Below, in pieces: positions 41,337 to 49,700 of a stretch of DNA of 64,000 nt. The position numbers and the translations under genes are program-made. The notes beneath the pieces were generated by a model, which did not search any database, was not told the origin of the DNA, and saw nothing but the letters and a program-made list of their open reading frames with translations. Every line of letters starts with the position of its first letter. Within the stretch, counting starts at the first letter, position 1. The stretch covers positions 62,001 through 126,000 of the IMG/VR virus record IMGVR_UViG_3300046660_000716. One strand, given 5' to 3'. This DNA is from a virus.

Positions 41337-43528
41337 GCACCAAGACCGCGTACCACGCCGTCCTCGCGGCGGTCCAGGCCGGCAACCTGGAGCTCTCCCA
41401 GCGCCTGCTGAAGGAGCACAACGATGCGTACTACGAGAACGGCTCGTCCGCCATGACGGACCCCGAGTTCGACCACGCGTGCAAGATCTACACCGGTCGC
41501 TTCGGTCTGGTTTTCAAGACCGGTTCCGTCGCGCAGAAGGCGCAGGTCGAGGGTCACAGTCGCCACGCCGTGCACGCGCACGAGTGGCCTCTGCTGTCCG
41601 GCTGGCTGGCCAAGGCCGACGGTCCCGCAGAGATGGCCGCGTGGCTGACCAAACGCGTGCGCTCCGGCGCCAACATGATCGGCAGCCCGAAGTGGGATGG
41701 CATGAGCCTGGTCTTCACCTACAGCCAGTTCGGCATCGTCAAGCGCGTGCTGACGCGCGGTGAGGACGGCAAGGGCGTGGACGTCACCCGCCACTTCAGG
41801 GACGAGTCGCACTTCGGCGGCTACGACTTCGGCGTCGCGAAGTTCGGCGTCAAGTACGAGGCCGTGCTGTCCTGGACCGACCTCGAGCGCATGAACGAGG
41901 ACCTGGGCGGCGAGTACAAGAACCCGCGCAATACCATCGCCGGCATCATCGCCAAGGACGACAGCTCCGAGCGCCGCCAGTACGTCACGCTGGTGCCGTT
42001 GGAGATCGAGTGGAAGGACATGACCGACGACCGCGTCGAGCGTCTGACCTTCATGCAGCAGCTGTTCGCCGGCACCGAGCAGACCACGGATGAGGATACC
42101 GGGTTGGTAACTCCTGCAGCCGGACCGATCTTCAACGACGGCCACAACGCCGCACCGTTCTTCTGGTGGGGCACTGGCGATGCCGAAGCGTTCAGCGCGT
42201 GCTCGGACATCTACCAGACCGTCCACGACATGCGCGACACCTGCGACTACATGCTCGACGGCACGGTCATCGAGTTCGCCGAGGACCAGGACGTCGAGCG
42301 TCTGGGCGGCCTGGAGAACGACTGCCCGGACTACGCCCTGGCCGTCAAGTTCCCGAGCATGGTCGGCCGCACGTTCGCGCGCACGATCGACTTCGACACG
42401 GGCAACACCGGCCGGCGCACGCCGTGCGTCAACTACGACCCGATCACGCTCGACGGACGCACATTCAGCCGAACGTCACTCGCGAACATGACACGGTTTG
42501 ATCAGTTAAAGCTCGCCCCGGGAACACCAATCTTAGTCGAAATCCGTGGTGACATCATCGGCTGGGTGGACCGCGACGGGGACGACCCGGCCGGCGCCGT
42601 GCCGTTCGTCGAGCCGGAAGGCATGACGTACACGTACAACCGCAAGCTGGGCTACCGGGTCTTCGCCTACAGCGAGGCCCCGCTGGAGGGCCGCGTCGAG
42701 CGGATGGTCATCAAGTGCGGCATCAAGGGCCTGCGCATTGAGACTGCCCGCAAGCTCGTCGAGGCCGGTGTCGTGACGAAGCTGTCGGACATGTGGGACC
42801 TCGAGCCCAAGTTCGCGCAGATCGCCTCGATCCCCGGCATGGGCGAGGGCTCGGCCAACATCGTGCTGGACGCCATCGACCGCGTCCGCCGCGACGGCCT
42901 GTGGGACTGGCAGATCCTCGCCAGCATCGGGATCAACAACGTGGGCCGCACGCTGTCCAAGGAGGCGCTGAAGGTGCGCACCCTGGAGGAGCTGCTGGCC
43001 GCCACGGCCCCGTTCCCGCTCAGCGAGGCATCGATGCTGGAGAGCCGCGCCATCCTCATCGCAGAAGCGACTCAGGACCTTGTGGCTATACTCGGTAAGG
43101 AGCGCGGACCGATGGTGATGGAGGGCGTGGAGCGGTGCTGGTCGGACCTGTCTGACCTCATGCACGCCAACCTGCCCAAGGTGAACGTCACCAAGACGGC
43201 GATGCTTGCCGCCACCACAGGACAGAAGTACAAGGTCGTCGTAACCGGCGATCTCACGCACTGGGACCGAGACGTCTTCCGGGACTACATCGAGACCCTC
43301 GGCCACAAGATGGTCGGCTCGATGAGCAGAAAGGTCGACCTGCTCATCACCAACACCCCGAAGTCGGGGACGAAGAAGAACAAGGAGGCGCAAGCCCTCG
43401 AGATCCGCATCGTCACCGAGCAGGAGGCCATCGAAATCATGGGCCTGACCCCTCCCGCCGCGAAGGCGGGTTACGTTCCGGGCGCACCGGAAGCAGGAGT
43501 GCGCGAAGGCTCGCTCGACGAGCTGTGA
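41333..43528 (+). CDS. ligA: NAD-dependent DNA ligase lacking the zinc finger
   Basis: The 731-residue protein starts at the ATGA overlap. The N-terminal Ia region (LLKEHNDAYYENGSSAMTDPEFD) binds NMN of NAD+. SPKWDGMS holds the adenylated Lys120. The OB fold follows with RTSLANMTRFDQLKLAPG. After it the four-cysteine zinc finger of bacterial LigA is missing. Helix-hairpin-helix repeats (IPGMGEGSANIV) and a C-terminal BRCT domain (from about residue 632, VVVTGDLTHWDRDVF) are intact. It seals nicks during replication and repair. A patch at about 42485-42545 uses A/T-ending codons unlike the rest. Confidence 0.93.
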   Translation: MSTKTAYHAVLAAVQAGNLELSQRLLKEHNDAYYENGSSAMTDPEFDHACKIYTGRFGLVFKTGSVAQKAQVEGHSRHAVHAHEWPLLSGWLAKADGPAEMAAWLTKRVRSGANMIGSPKWDGMSLVFTYSQFGIVKRVLTRGEDGKGVDVTRHFRDESHFGGYDFGVAKFGVKYEAVLSWTDLERMNEDLGGEYKNPRNTIAGIIAKDDSSERRQYVTLVPLEIEWKDMTDDRVERLTFMQQLFAGTEQTTDEDTGLVTPAAGPIFNDGHNAAPFFWWGTGDAEAFSACSDIYQTVHDMRDTCDYMLDGTVIEFAEDQDVERLGGLENDCPDYALAVKFPSMVGRTFARTIDFDTGNTGRRTPCVNYDPITLDGRTFSRTSLANMTRFDQLKLAPGTPILVEIRGDIIGWVDRDGDDPAGAVPFVEPEGMTYTYNRKLGYRVFAYSEAPLEGRVERMVIKCGIKGLRIETARKLVEAGVVTKLSDMWDLEPKFAQIASIPGMGEGSANIVLDAIDRVRRDGLWDWQILASIGINNVGRTLSKEALKVRTLEELLAATAPFPLSEASMLESRAILIAEATQDLVAILGKERGPMVMEGVERCWSDLSDLMHANLPKVNVTKTAMLAATTGQKYKVVVTGDLTHWDRDVFRDYIETLGHKMVGSMSRKVDLLITNTPKSGTKKNKEAQALEIRIVTEQEAIEIMGLTPPAAKAGYVPGAPEAGVREGSLDEL

Positions 43529-43576
43529 CCGCCGCAACCGCAACACCATCCCAACTCACACAAGAGGAATACAGCA

Positions 43577-43894
43577 ATGGCAAATGCAGCTAGCAACCCG
43601 ATCATGAACAAAGACGCCATCATCACCGCGATGGCCGCCAAGACCGGCACCACCAAGGCCGAGTCCGAGCGTCACTTCAGCGCCCTGCTGGACTCCGTGA
43701 CCGAGGGCCTGAAGGCCGGCAACGACGTGCGCCTGGTCGGCGTCGGCACCCTGAAGACCAAGATGGTCGCCGCGCGCGCCGGTCGCAACGTGCGCACCCA
43801 GGAGTCCATCCAGATCCCGGCGCACACCGAAGTCAAGTTCAGCGTGTCGGCCGAGCTGAAGGCCGCCGTCCGCGGCGAAGAAGCGGCAGCGTAA
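43577..43894 (+). CDS. HU/IHF-family DNA-binding protein
   Basis: The start follows CAAGAGGAATACAGCA. Residues 10-100 match HU: MNKDAIITAMAAKTGTTKAE, then a helix, then VRLVGVGTLKTKMVAARAGRN, and IPAHTEVKFSVSAELK at the end. The arm that bends DNA is present (ARAGRNVRT). It should bind DNA non-specifically as a dimer and compact or bend phage DNA. A strong terminator follows. Confidence 0.88.
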   Translation: MANAASNPIMNKDAIITAMAAKTGTTKAESERHFSALLDSVTEGLKAGNDVRLVGVGTLKTKMVAARAGRNVRTQESIQIPAHTEVKFSVSAELKAAVRGEEAAA

Positions 43895-43912
43895 GCGCCA
43901 TGCAGTGAGGAG

Positions 43913-43945
43913 GCCCATCCCCGCGGGGATGGGCTTTCGTTTTTT
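43913..43945 (+). terminator. Intrinsic terminator after the HU-like gene
   Basis: GCCCATCCCCGCGGGGATGGGC is a perfect 22-base palindrome, followed by TTTCGTTTTTT. Confidence 0.85.
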
Positions 43946-43958
43946 GCAGGAGGTAGAG

Positions 43959-44603
43959 ATGTACGCACTTCCAGAATTCGACAACCCGCGCAACTGGTCG
44001 GAAGACTACGCGGCGAACGGCAGCGGCATGTACACCAACACGTGCTGCGATTGCAAGGTCCCGTTCTTCGGACACAAGCGTCGCTTCATCTGCAAGGTGT
44101 GCGACAAACAGAAAACCGACGCCGCGGCGGCGCTGCAGAAGCAGATCGCCGACGGCGCACTCACGGAAGAAGAGATGAGCATACTGCCAAAGATTTCCCT
44201 GATCGACGGGCTGACCGCGCACCTCGCGGCGTCCCTCCAGATCGACACCGCCAACCAGGAAGAGATGGCCGGCGTCGAGAAGATCGCCCAGTCGGCGGTC
44301 GAGTACTTCCAGTACAGCACGAAGGGCGCCCCCAACGGGTCCGGCGCCGTCATGCAGTGGATCCTGTTCTCCGCGGCGTGGGAGGGCAAGGTGGCCCAGG
44401 CCGAGATCGACGCGTTCTTCTCCAACGTGAACATGGACCCGACGCGCATGCTCGCCGCGTGGCGCTCGATGAGCCCGCAGGAGCGCCAGGGTGTGTTCAC
44501 GGTCGCCCTGATCCCGGGCAAGCTGGACGAAGCTGACATCAGCGACGTCGCCGCCGCCCTCTTCCACAACCGCGGCGCCGCGACCGGCGGCCTCCCGGGC
44601 TAG
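43959..44603 (+). CDS. Zinc-ribbon-containing protein, 214 aa
   Basis: ATG 43959 follows GCAGGAGGTAGAG just after the terminator. The N-terminus has NTCCDC and, 16 residues on, CKVC, forming a probable zinc ribbon around FGHKRR. The rest is helical and acidic. No promoter motif was seen between terminator and start. Function unknown. Confidence 0.75.
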   Translation: MYALPEFDNPRNWSEDYAANGSGMYTNTCCDCKVPFFGHKRRFICKVCDKQKTDAAAALQKQIADGALTEEEMSILPKISLIDGLTAHLAASLQIDTANQEEMAGVEKIAQSAVEYFQYSTKGAPNGSGAVMQWILFSAAWEGKVAQAEIDAFFSNVNMDPTRMLAAWRSMSPQERQGVFTVALIPGKLDEADISDVAAALFHNRGAATGGLPG

Positions 44604-44656
44604 CGCTCGCGGGCCGGGCAACAGCCAATCGCAGACAACACCAATCAGGAGAACCA

Positions 44657-45292
44657 ATGAAGCAAGACCAAATCACATCCCTGCCGCAGATCACGGTGAC
44701 GGACAAGTTCGACGTGCCGGACGTGCGCGCCGTGCTGCTGGCCGAGTTTGGCCCGGACGTGGGCGTGCGCGAGATCGTCGCCGCCGAGGCCGATCCGGCC
44801 GCCAATGAAGCGGAAGCGGCACCCGCGACCGCGCTGGAAGAGTACGACGCGGTGCTCGAAGCCGCAGCCGGACTGGAGGAGTTCCCCGAGACCGTCCCGG
44901 TGGCGCAGATGTCGGGCGTGCGCCTCGTGCGCGTGCTGGACTCCAAGGTCGACGGCGCGGGCAACGTGTTGCACGACCTCGTCACGGCGTTCGACGCCGG
45001 TACCGGCATGACCCCGCTGACCTTCCTGCTGGGCGGAGGCGCCGTCCTGGCCTCGACCCGCCCAGGCGAGACCTACGCCTGGCAGCTGGTCAAGGTCGGG
45101 CAGATCCCGGACGAGTCCGCGACCGCCGTGCAGATCGAGGGCTGCCGCCTGGCGACCGCCGAGGAGACGGTCACGCTGAACGAGATGTACCCGGGCTGGC
45201 TGGAGGCATGCAAGAAGGTGGACGAGGCCGCCAAGGGCGACGACTTCACCGAGACGCTGCTGAAGGCGCCGCGCATCGGCATGATGCACTAG
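44657..45292 (+). CDS. Hypothetical protein, 211 aa
   Basis: The start follows AATCAGGAGAACCA. An Ala/Glu-rich acidic segment occupies residues 40-75. Its stop overlaps the stop of the convergent minus-strand gene by 4 bases. Function unknown. Confidence 0.75.
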   Translation: MKQDQITSLPQITVTDKFDVPDVRAVLLAEFGPDVGVREIVAAEADPAANEAEAAPATALEEYDAVLEAAAGLEEFPETVPVAQMSGVRLVRVLDSKVDGAGNVLHDLVTAFDAGTGMTPLTFLLGGGAVLASTRPGETYAWQLVKVGQIPDESATAVQIEGCRLATAEETVTLNEMYPGWLEACKKVDEAAKGDDFTETLLKAPRIGMMH

Positions 45293-45966
45293 GCGCCGTT
45301 GATGTCGACCACCAGGATCAGGCGGCCGTCCGCCATCACGGCGTAGGGCTGCGGCTCCGCGTCGGGGTAGACCTCCTCCGCCTGGACGTCGGCCCGCTCG
45401 GCGCCGTTCTCGCCGACCACCCACAGGTTCCCCTGCGGGTCCGACACGGTGTCGCCGACGCTGATGTCGGCCGGCAGCTCCCGCTCCTCCTCTTCCTCGT
45501 ACGGCTCCAGGGCCGCCGCGGGGGAGGGGAGGGCCGCGCCCTCGTTTTTTGGCTCGTCGCCGCCCACGGGGTCGAGCATGGCCGCGGCCGGGGCGGTCCC
45601 GCCCTTGAGCATGGTCTGGATCGACTGCAGCAGGCTGGCGTTCACGCCGGACGCGCGCTCGTCGTTCTTGGCCGCGTCGTCCTGCTGGGCGATCTTGATC
45701 TCGCGGTCGGCCATGTCCTTCTTGGTCGCCTTGAGCTCCTTGATCAGCGCCAGGCGCTGGTTGCGGTTCGAGATCACCTGCTCCGTCGTTCGCACGACGA
45801 GGGCGGCGGCCCCGCGCGCGCGGTCCATCGTGGGGTACAGCTTGTCCAGAAGCTCGTTCAGGCGCTTGTCGAGGGCCTCGCACTCTCGGATCGCCTCCAG
45901 AATGCGCTTGGTCTCGGCCTGGTAGGACGCGCGGAACTTCTTGTCTGAGTAGTCGGCGATAGCCAT
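45289..45966 (-). CDS. Coiled-coil protein on the minus strand, 225 aa
   Basis: An isolated minus-strand gene among plus-strand genes, which probably means its own promoter or a different expression time. Residues 10-105 are strongly helical with coiled-coil character (LNELLDKLYP, LIKELKATKKDMADREIKI). An acidic EEEEERE linker precedes a small beta domain (SVGDTVSDPQGNLWVV). Function unknown. Confidence 0.7.
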   Translation of the reverse strand: MAIADYSDKKFRASYQAETKRILEAIRECEALDKRLNELLDKLYPTMDRARGAAALVVRTTEQVISNRNQRLALIKELKATKKDMADREIKIAQQDDAAKNDERASGVNASLLQSIQTMLKGGTAPAAAMLDPVGGDEPKNEGAALPSPAAALEPYEEEEERELPADISVGDTVSDPQGNLWVVGENGAERADVQAEEVYPDAEPQPYAVMADGRLILVVDINGA

Positions 45967-46074
45967 GATTGTGTCCAGTGAGGGCGCCGGCCATGGTGCG
46001 ACAACGGGTCGCGGGCTGCGGGCGCTTGGGTGCTTCGGTCAACTTGATGTTCCGCCAACGCGGAGGCCGCACGC

Positions 46075-46081
46075 ATATCAT
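46075..46081 (+). promoter_or_regulatory. ATATCAT promoter-like motif
   Basis: GCATATCAT lies 41 bases before ATG 46123 in the 156-base gap between the divergent genes 45289-45966 and 46123. The gap otherwise holds GC-rich sequence with no recognised element. Confidence 0.55.
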
Positions 46082-46122
46082 TGTCCGGAGACGCCCCGTA
46101 AATCAGACTCCTGGAAGAGCAG

Positions 46123-46332
46123 ATGAACCTAACCAAACTTTCGAAGATCCAACCCGCCCACCTGGGCGCGCTGATCCTGGTCCTCATGCCCGTGCTGCAT
46201 CTGCTGATGTGGCTGGCCATGGCGGTGATCGCGGTCATCGCAGCCCGGGACGTGCTCCGCTGCATCGGCCGCCACGCGCGCGCCCTGTGGTCCGGCCGGG
46301 CGGACACCGCCGCACTAGGAGAACCAGAGTAA
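46123..46332 (+). CDS. Small membrane protein, 69 aa
   Basis: The start follows CTGGAAGAGCAG. A hydrophobic span at residues 14-41 (LGALILVLMPVLHLLMWLAM) continues into a basic tail (RCIGRHARALWSGR), so the N-terminus should be outside if one helix is formed. It overlaps the HNH gene by one base. Function unknown. Confidence 0.65.
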   Translation: MNLTKLSKIQPAHLGALILVLMPVLHLLMWLAMAVIAVIAARDVLRCIGRHARALWSGRADTAALGEPE

Positions 46333-46967
46333 TGCCGAAGCTGATAGACCTGTCGGGACAGACGTTTGGAAGGCTCACCGTTGTGCGGCGCCACGGCCTG
46401 GACGGACGAAACACGACGTGGCTGTGCACGTGCGACTGCGGAGGTCCGAAGGCAGATGAGGTTATCGTGCAGACCTACAACCTGCGGCACGCAAAGACGG
46501 TGTCGTGCGGATGCGTTCGCAAGGAGAACTCGGCCGCTGCAACGATCACGCATGGTATGTCCGAGACGCGCGTGTACCACATATGGAAGATGATGCTGCA
46601 GCGATGCACGAATCCGAAGGCCGATGCGTACAGCAACTACGGTGGCCGAGGAATCACCGTCGACCCGTCGTGGCATGAATTCGAGAAATTCTATGCGGAC
46701 ATGGGCGAACCGCCATCGCCAAAGCACACCCTCGAACGCGAGGACAACAACGGCAACTACACATCGTCAAACTGCAAGTGGGCGACCGATGAGGAGCAGG
46801 CCAACAACCGTCGGACCAATGTGACACTCACGTTGGGCGAGCGCACGATGACGAAAGCCCAATGGGCTCGCGAGTTAGGAATCACTGATTGCTCGCTGCA
46901 GAACCGACTGGATGCCGGATGGAGCGTCGAGCGCGCACTTACCACCAAGAAACGAGGAACACAATGA
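46332..46967 (+). CDS. HNH homing-type endonuclease
   Basis: The 211-residue protein begins with a zinc-binding-like region (CTCDCGG and VSCGCVRKE). Its HNH core is W..MLQRCTNP, YGGRGITVDPSWHEFEKF, then HTLEREDNNGNYTSSNCKWAT and EQANNRR. The C-terminal TMTKAQWARELGI looks like a DNA-binding helix-turn-helix (NUMOD-like). Codons such as GGA, ATA and TTT are more frequent than in neighbours, suggesting recent acquisition. It ends overlapping the truncated DNA polymerase, a typical position for a free-standing homing endonuclease. Confidence 0.88.
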   Translation: MPKLIDLSGQTFGRLTVVRRHGLDGRNTTWLCTCDCGGPKADEVIVQTYNLRHAKTVSCGCVRKENSAAATITHGMSETRVYHIWKMMLQRCTNPKADAYSNYGGRGITVDPSWHEFEKFYADMGEPPSPKHTLEREDNNGNYTSSNCKWATDEEQANNRRTNVTLTLGERTMTKAQWARELGITDCSLQNRLDAGWSVERALTTKKRGTQ

Positions 46968-48814
46968 CCGAAACGGTATCGAAGCCTGTGGTACGCCACC
47001 AGCTGATTAACGTAATCCATCATAACATGGCGCTCTACCATTCCGACTGGTTTGGCAAGGGCCAGTGCGTGATGCTGGTCGAGAAGCTGCACTTCCCCGA
47101 CGGCACGACCAAGAAGCAGGTGCTGAAGGTCGAGAAGCCGACCCAGCAGTACTCGCTGACCGCCCCCGAGTTCCAGGCCGAGCACGAGCTGCCCGAGCTG
47201 GCCTACCCGTCGAACCGCTGCGAGCTGTACGAGAGCCCGATCGACCAGCTGGACCGCCACGTCGCCGAGCTGACCGGCCAGATGGCCTACTACAACGAGA
47301 CCAAGGGTCCGGGCGCCAACCGCCGCCGCCGGAAGCTCCACGACCACCGCTGGCTGCACGGCTCCGACGCCAACATCGCCGACGCGTACATCGACCGCTA
47401 CATGGAGAAGTACGCCAAGGAGGGCGTGCTGGACACGACCTCCCCGCTCGAGCAGGCTTTCGCCGACATCGAGGTGGACGGCGTGGACTATCGCGGCTTC
47501 CCGGACGAGCGCATCGCCCCGGTCCCGGTCAACCTGATCACGTACTTCCACCGCCCCACGCGCAAGATGACCCAGTTCATCCTGCGCAACACGGTGCGCG
47601 ACAACCCGGCCATCGCCCAGTTCGAGAGCGACACGGGCTACTGGCTCGTCCGGCTGATGGCCGAGTACAACCGCGCGCCGCTCGAGAAGGCCCGCAAGGG
47701 CGCGGACGGCGTCAAGCTGGCGCCGCTGGTCCCGAAGGACTGCGAGTGGGAGGTCATCGCCGGCCAGATCGGACTGACCGAGGGCGTGGATGCCGATCCG
47801 GACTCCGTGGCCGCCTGCCGCCTCCAGGACCTGGACCTGCTGTTCTACGACACCGAGCTCGAGCTCCTGGAGGCGTTCTTCCACCTCGTCAACGAGGTCG
47901 ACCGCCCGGACACGCTGGCCTACTGGAACGCGTCGTTCGACATCCGCACCATGATGGGCCGCGTGCAGCAGCTGGGCTTCAACCCGGCCGAGGCTTTCTC
48001 GCCGCAGGACTTCCGCCCGTGGTGCATCGCGGACTACAACGAGGACACGTTCAACGCGCTGAAGCCGACCGAGTCGGGCGACGTCTTCACCGTGAGCGCG
48101 TACACGATCTACATCGACCAGATGCTGCTGTACGCGCAGCTGCGGAAGGCCGGCGGCCTCAAGGAGAGCTACAGCCTGGACTTCACCATCGAGGCCGAGC
48201 TGGGGCAGAACAAGCTCGAATTCGCCGGTCCGATCAGCCAGTTCTCGTACAACGACTTCCCGCGCTTCGTCGAGTACGGCGGCAAGGACGTCCTGCCGAT
48301 GGCGGACCTGGAGGACAAGACCGAGGACATCGCGCAGGCGTACCAGCTGTCGATGGTCACCCGCACCCGGTTCCACAAGATCCTGAAGAAGACCGTCTGC
48401 CTGCGCAACCTGGCCAACGTCTACTACCGGGACCGCGGCCTGACGCTCAGCAACAATCGCAACCGCAACAAGGAGCGCATCGACACCGAGAAGTTCCGCG
48501 GCGCGTTCGTCGCGGACCCGCAGCTCATGGGCGCCACCGGCATCATCATGGGCGGCACGAGGTCCGACCGGGTGTTCGACGACGTGGTCGACTTCGACGC
48601 GACGGCGCTGTACCCGTCCATCATCATCGGCTTCAACATCGACCAGTCGGGCCAGGTCGGCCGCCTGGTGACGCTCGACGAGTACGGGCAGGACGTGAAC
48701 TCGTTCACGCTGATGGAGAACTGGGCGTGCGGCGACCCGCTGGAGGTCGGCCGCGAGTGGCTGGGCCTGCCGGGTGTGGCCGAGCTGGCCGAGCTGGTCC
48801 GCGACCCGCAGTAG
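46964..48814 (+). CDS. Family B DNA polymerase, N-terminal part ending after motif A
   Basis: The 616-residue protein starts at the ATGA overlap with the HNH gene. The 3'-5' exonuclease is complete: Exo I FADIEV (Asp168, Glu170), Exo II WNASFD (Asn322-Asp326) and Exo III YGGKD (Tyr438, Asp442). Polymerase motif A is DFDATALYPSI with Asp545. The protein then stops about 70 residues later, so the palm remainder, motif B (K..NS.YG) and motif C (DTDS) are missing. Either the enzyme is split and the second half lies outside the window, or it is only an exonuclease. A hairpin follows the stop. Confidence 0.88.
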   Translation: MTETVSKPVVRHQLINVIHHNMALYHSDWFGKGQCVMLVEKLHFPDGTTKKQVLKVEKPTQQYSLTAPEFQAEHELPELAYPSNRCELYESPIDQLDRHVAELTGQMAYYNETKGPGANRRRRKLHDHRWLHGSDANIADAYIDRYMEKYAKEGVLDTTSPLEQAFADIEVDGVDYRGFPDERIAPVPVNLITYFHRPTRKMTQFILRNTVRDNPAIAQFESDTGYWLVRLMAEYNRAPLEKARKGADGVKLAPLVPKDCEWEVIAGQIGLTEGVDADPDSVAACRLQDLDLLFYDTELELLEAFFHLVNEVDRPDTLAYWNASFDIRTMMGRVQQLGFNPAEAFSPQDFRPWCIADYNEDTFNALKPTESGDVFTVSAYTIYIDQMLLYAQLRKAGGLKESYSLDFTIEAELGQNKLEFAGPISQFSYNDFPRFVEYGGKDVLPMADLEDKTEDIAQAYQLSMVTRTRFHKILKKTVCLRNLANVYYRDRGLTLSNNRNRNKERIDTEKFRGAFVADPQLMGATGIIMGGTRSDRVFDDVVDFDATALYPSIIIGFNIDQSGQVGRLVTLDEYGQDVNSFTLMENWACGDPLEVGREWLGLPGVAELAELVRDPQ

Positions 48815-48824
48815 CGCAATGAGA

Positions 48825-48848
48825 CCGAAGCGGGGAAACCCGCTTCGG
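48825..48848 (+). promoter_or_regulatory. Intergenic hairpin, 10-bp stem, GAAA tetraloop
   Basis: CCGAAGCGGG pairs perfectly with CCCGCTTCGG around a GNRA-type loop. No T-run follows. It separates the polymerase fragment from the next gene, 27 bases before its ATG. Confidence 0.5.
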
Positions 48849-48875
48849 CCCATCAATCAACCGAAGGAGAATGCA

Positions 48876-49400
48876 ATGTCAATCAAGCGACACTCGCGAC
48901 CGTTCGCCGGCCTCCGCGTGCTGCCGGTCCCGTACTGGGCCAACAGCCAGCGACTCCGCACTCACATGCTGGCGAGCGGAGCCATGATGACGCGCATCGA
49001 CCCGATCGTGGGCCGCAGCGGGTACTACAACGTCCGCGCGCACGGGCAGTCCCAGCGCGACGGCTCGCCCCACACCGAGTTCCCGGCGATGACCTGGATC
49101 GAGAAGGACGGACTGGCCTGGAGGCTCGATGCGCAGGACGCGAGCGACAGCTTCACCCACGCTCTGATGCTCATGGGCGACGACGACCGCATCACCCAGC
49201 GCGAGGCCGCCGCCCTGCGCACCGTCATCAGCCTGACGACCAGCCCCCTGACCCTGACGGCCTGCCGCATGCGCCTGCAGCGCGGCCTGGAGGCGAACGA
49301 GCTGGCGAGCATCGGTCGGAAAGCCCGCCGGGCAGGCAAGCGAATCCGCGCAGCGCGCCAGGCGTTCCTGGCCAAGGTAGATTCAGACAAGAAGGAGTAA
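48876..49400 (+). CDS. Hypothetical protein, 174 aa
   Basis: The start follows CAACCGAAGGAGAATGCA. It is basic at both ends; the C-terminal RKARRAGKRIRAARQAFLAK is a positively charged helix. Nothing in it resembles the missing polymerase half. Function unknown. Confidence 0.75.
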   Translation: MSIKRHSRPFAGLRVLPVPYWANSQRLRTHMLASGAMMTRIDPIVGRSGYYNVRAHGQSQRDGSPHTEFPAMTWIEKDGLAWRLDAQDASDSFTHALMLMGDDDRITQREAAALRTVISLTTSPLTLTACRMRLQRGLEANELASIGRKARRAGKRIRAARQAFLAKVDSDKKE

Positions 49401-49403
49401 AGA

Positions 49404-49700
49404 ATGGACGTCACCAAAGACACCGAGCACTGCGACCGGTGCGCCAACCCGCTGGAGGAGTCCCAGATCGGCCTGTGCGACTCGTGCCAGGAAGACGACA
49501 CGCCCGCCGACAACGGCGAGTGGATGCACGTGCTGGGCGGCGTGGACCCGAATCCGCCGAAGCCCGCGATCCCATGGTCCGAACCGACCCTGGAGTTCGA
49601 CCCGCGCGACCGTCTCGAGACGCGCATGCAGATGCGCCGCAACCACCGCGAGGCCCATCCCGAGCTGTACGTCGACCCCAACGAGCGGAACGTGTTCTGA
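49404..49700 (+). CDS. Zinc-ribbon protein, 98 aa
   Basis: The start follows AGAAGGAGTAAAGA. CDRC and CDSC, 12 residues apart at the N-terminus, form a four-cysteine zinc ribbon. The rest is charged. Its stop overlaps the next ATG. Function unknown. Confidence 0.7.
   Translation: MDVTKDTEHCDRCANPLEESQIGLCDSCQEDDTPADNGEWMHVLGGVDPNPPKPAIPWSEPTLEFDPRDRLETRMQMRRNHREAHPELYVDPNERNVF

Noticed and set aside
48815-49400. Continuation of the DNA polymerase by frameshift after 48814
   Set aside because: The following sequence in any frame lacks motif B or C, and the next gene has its own hairpin, leader and unrelated product.
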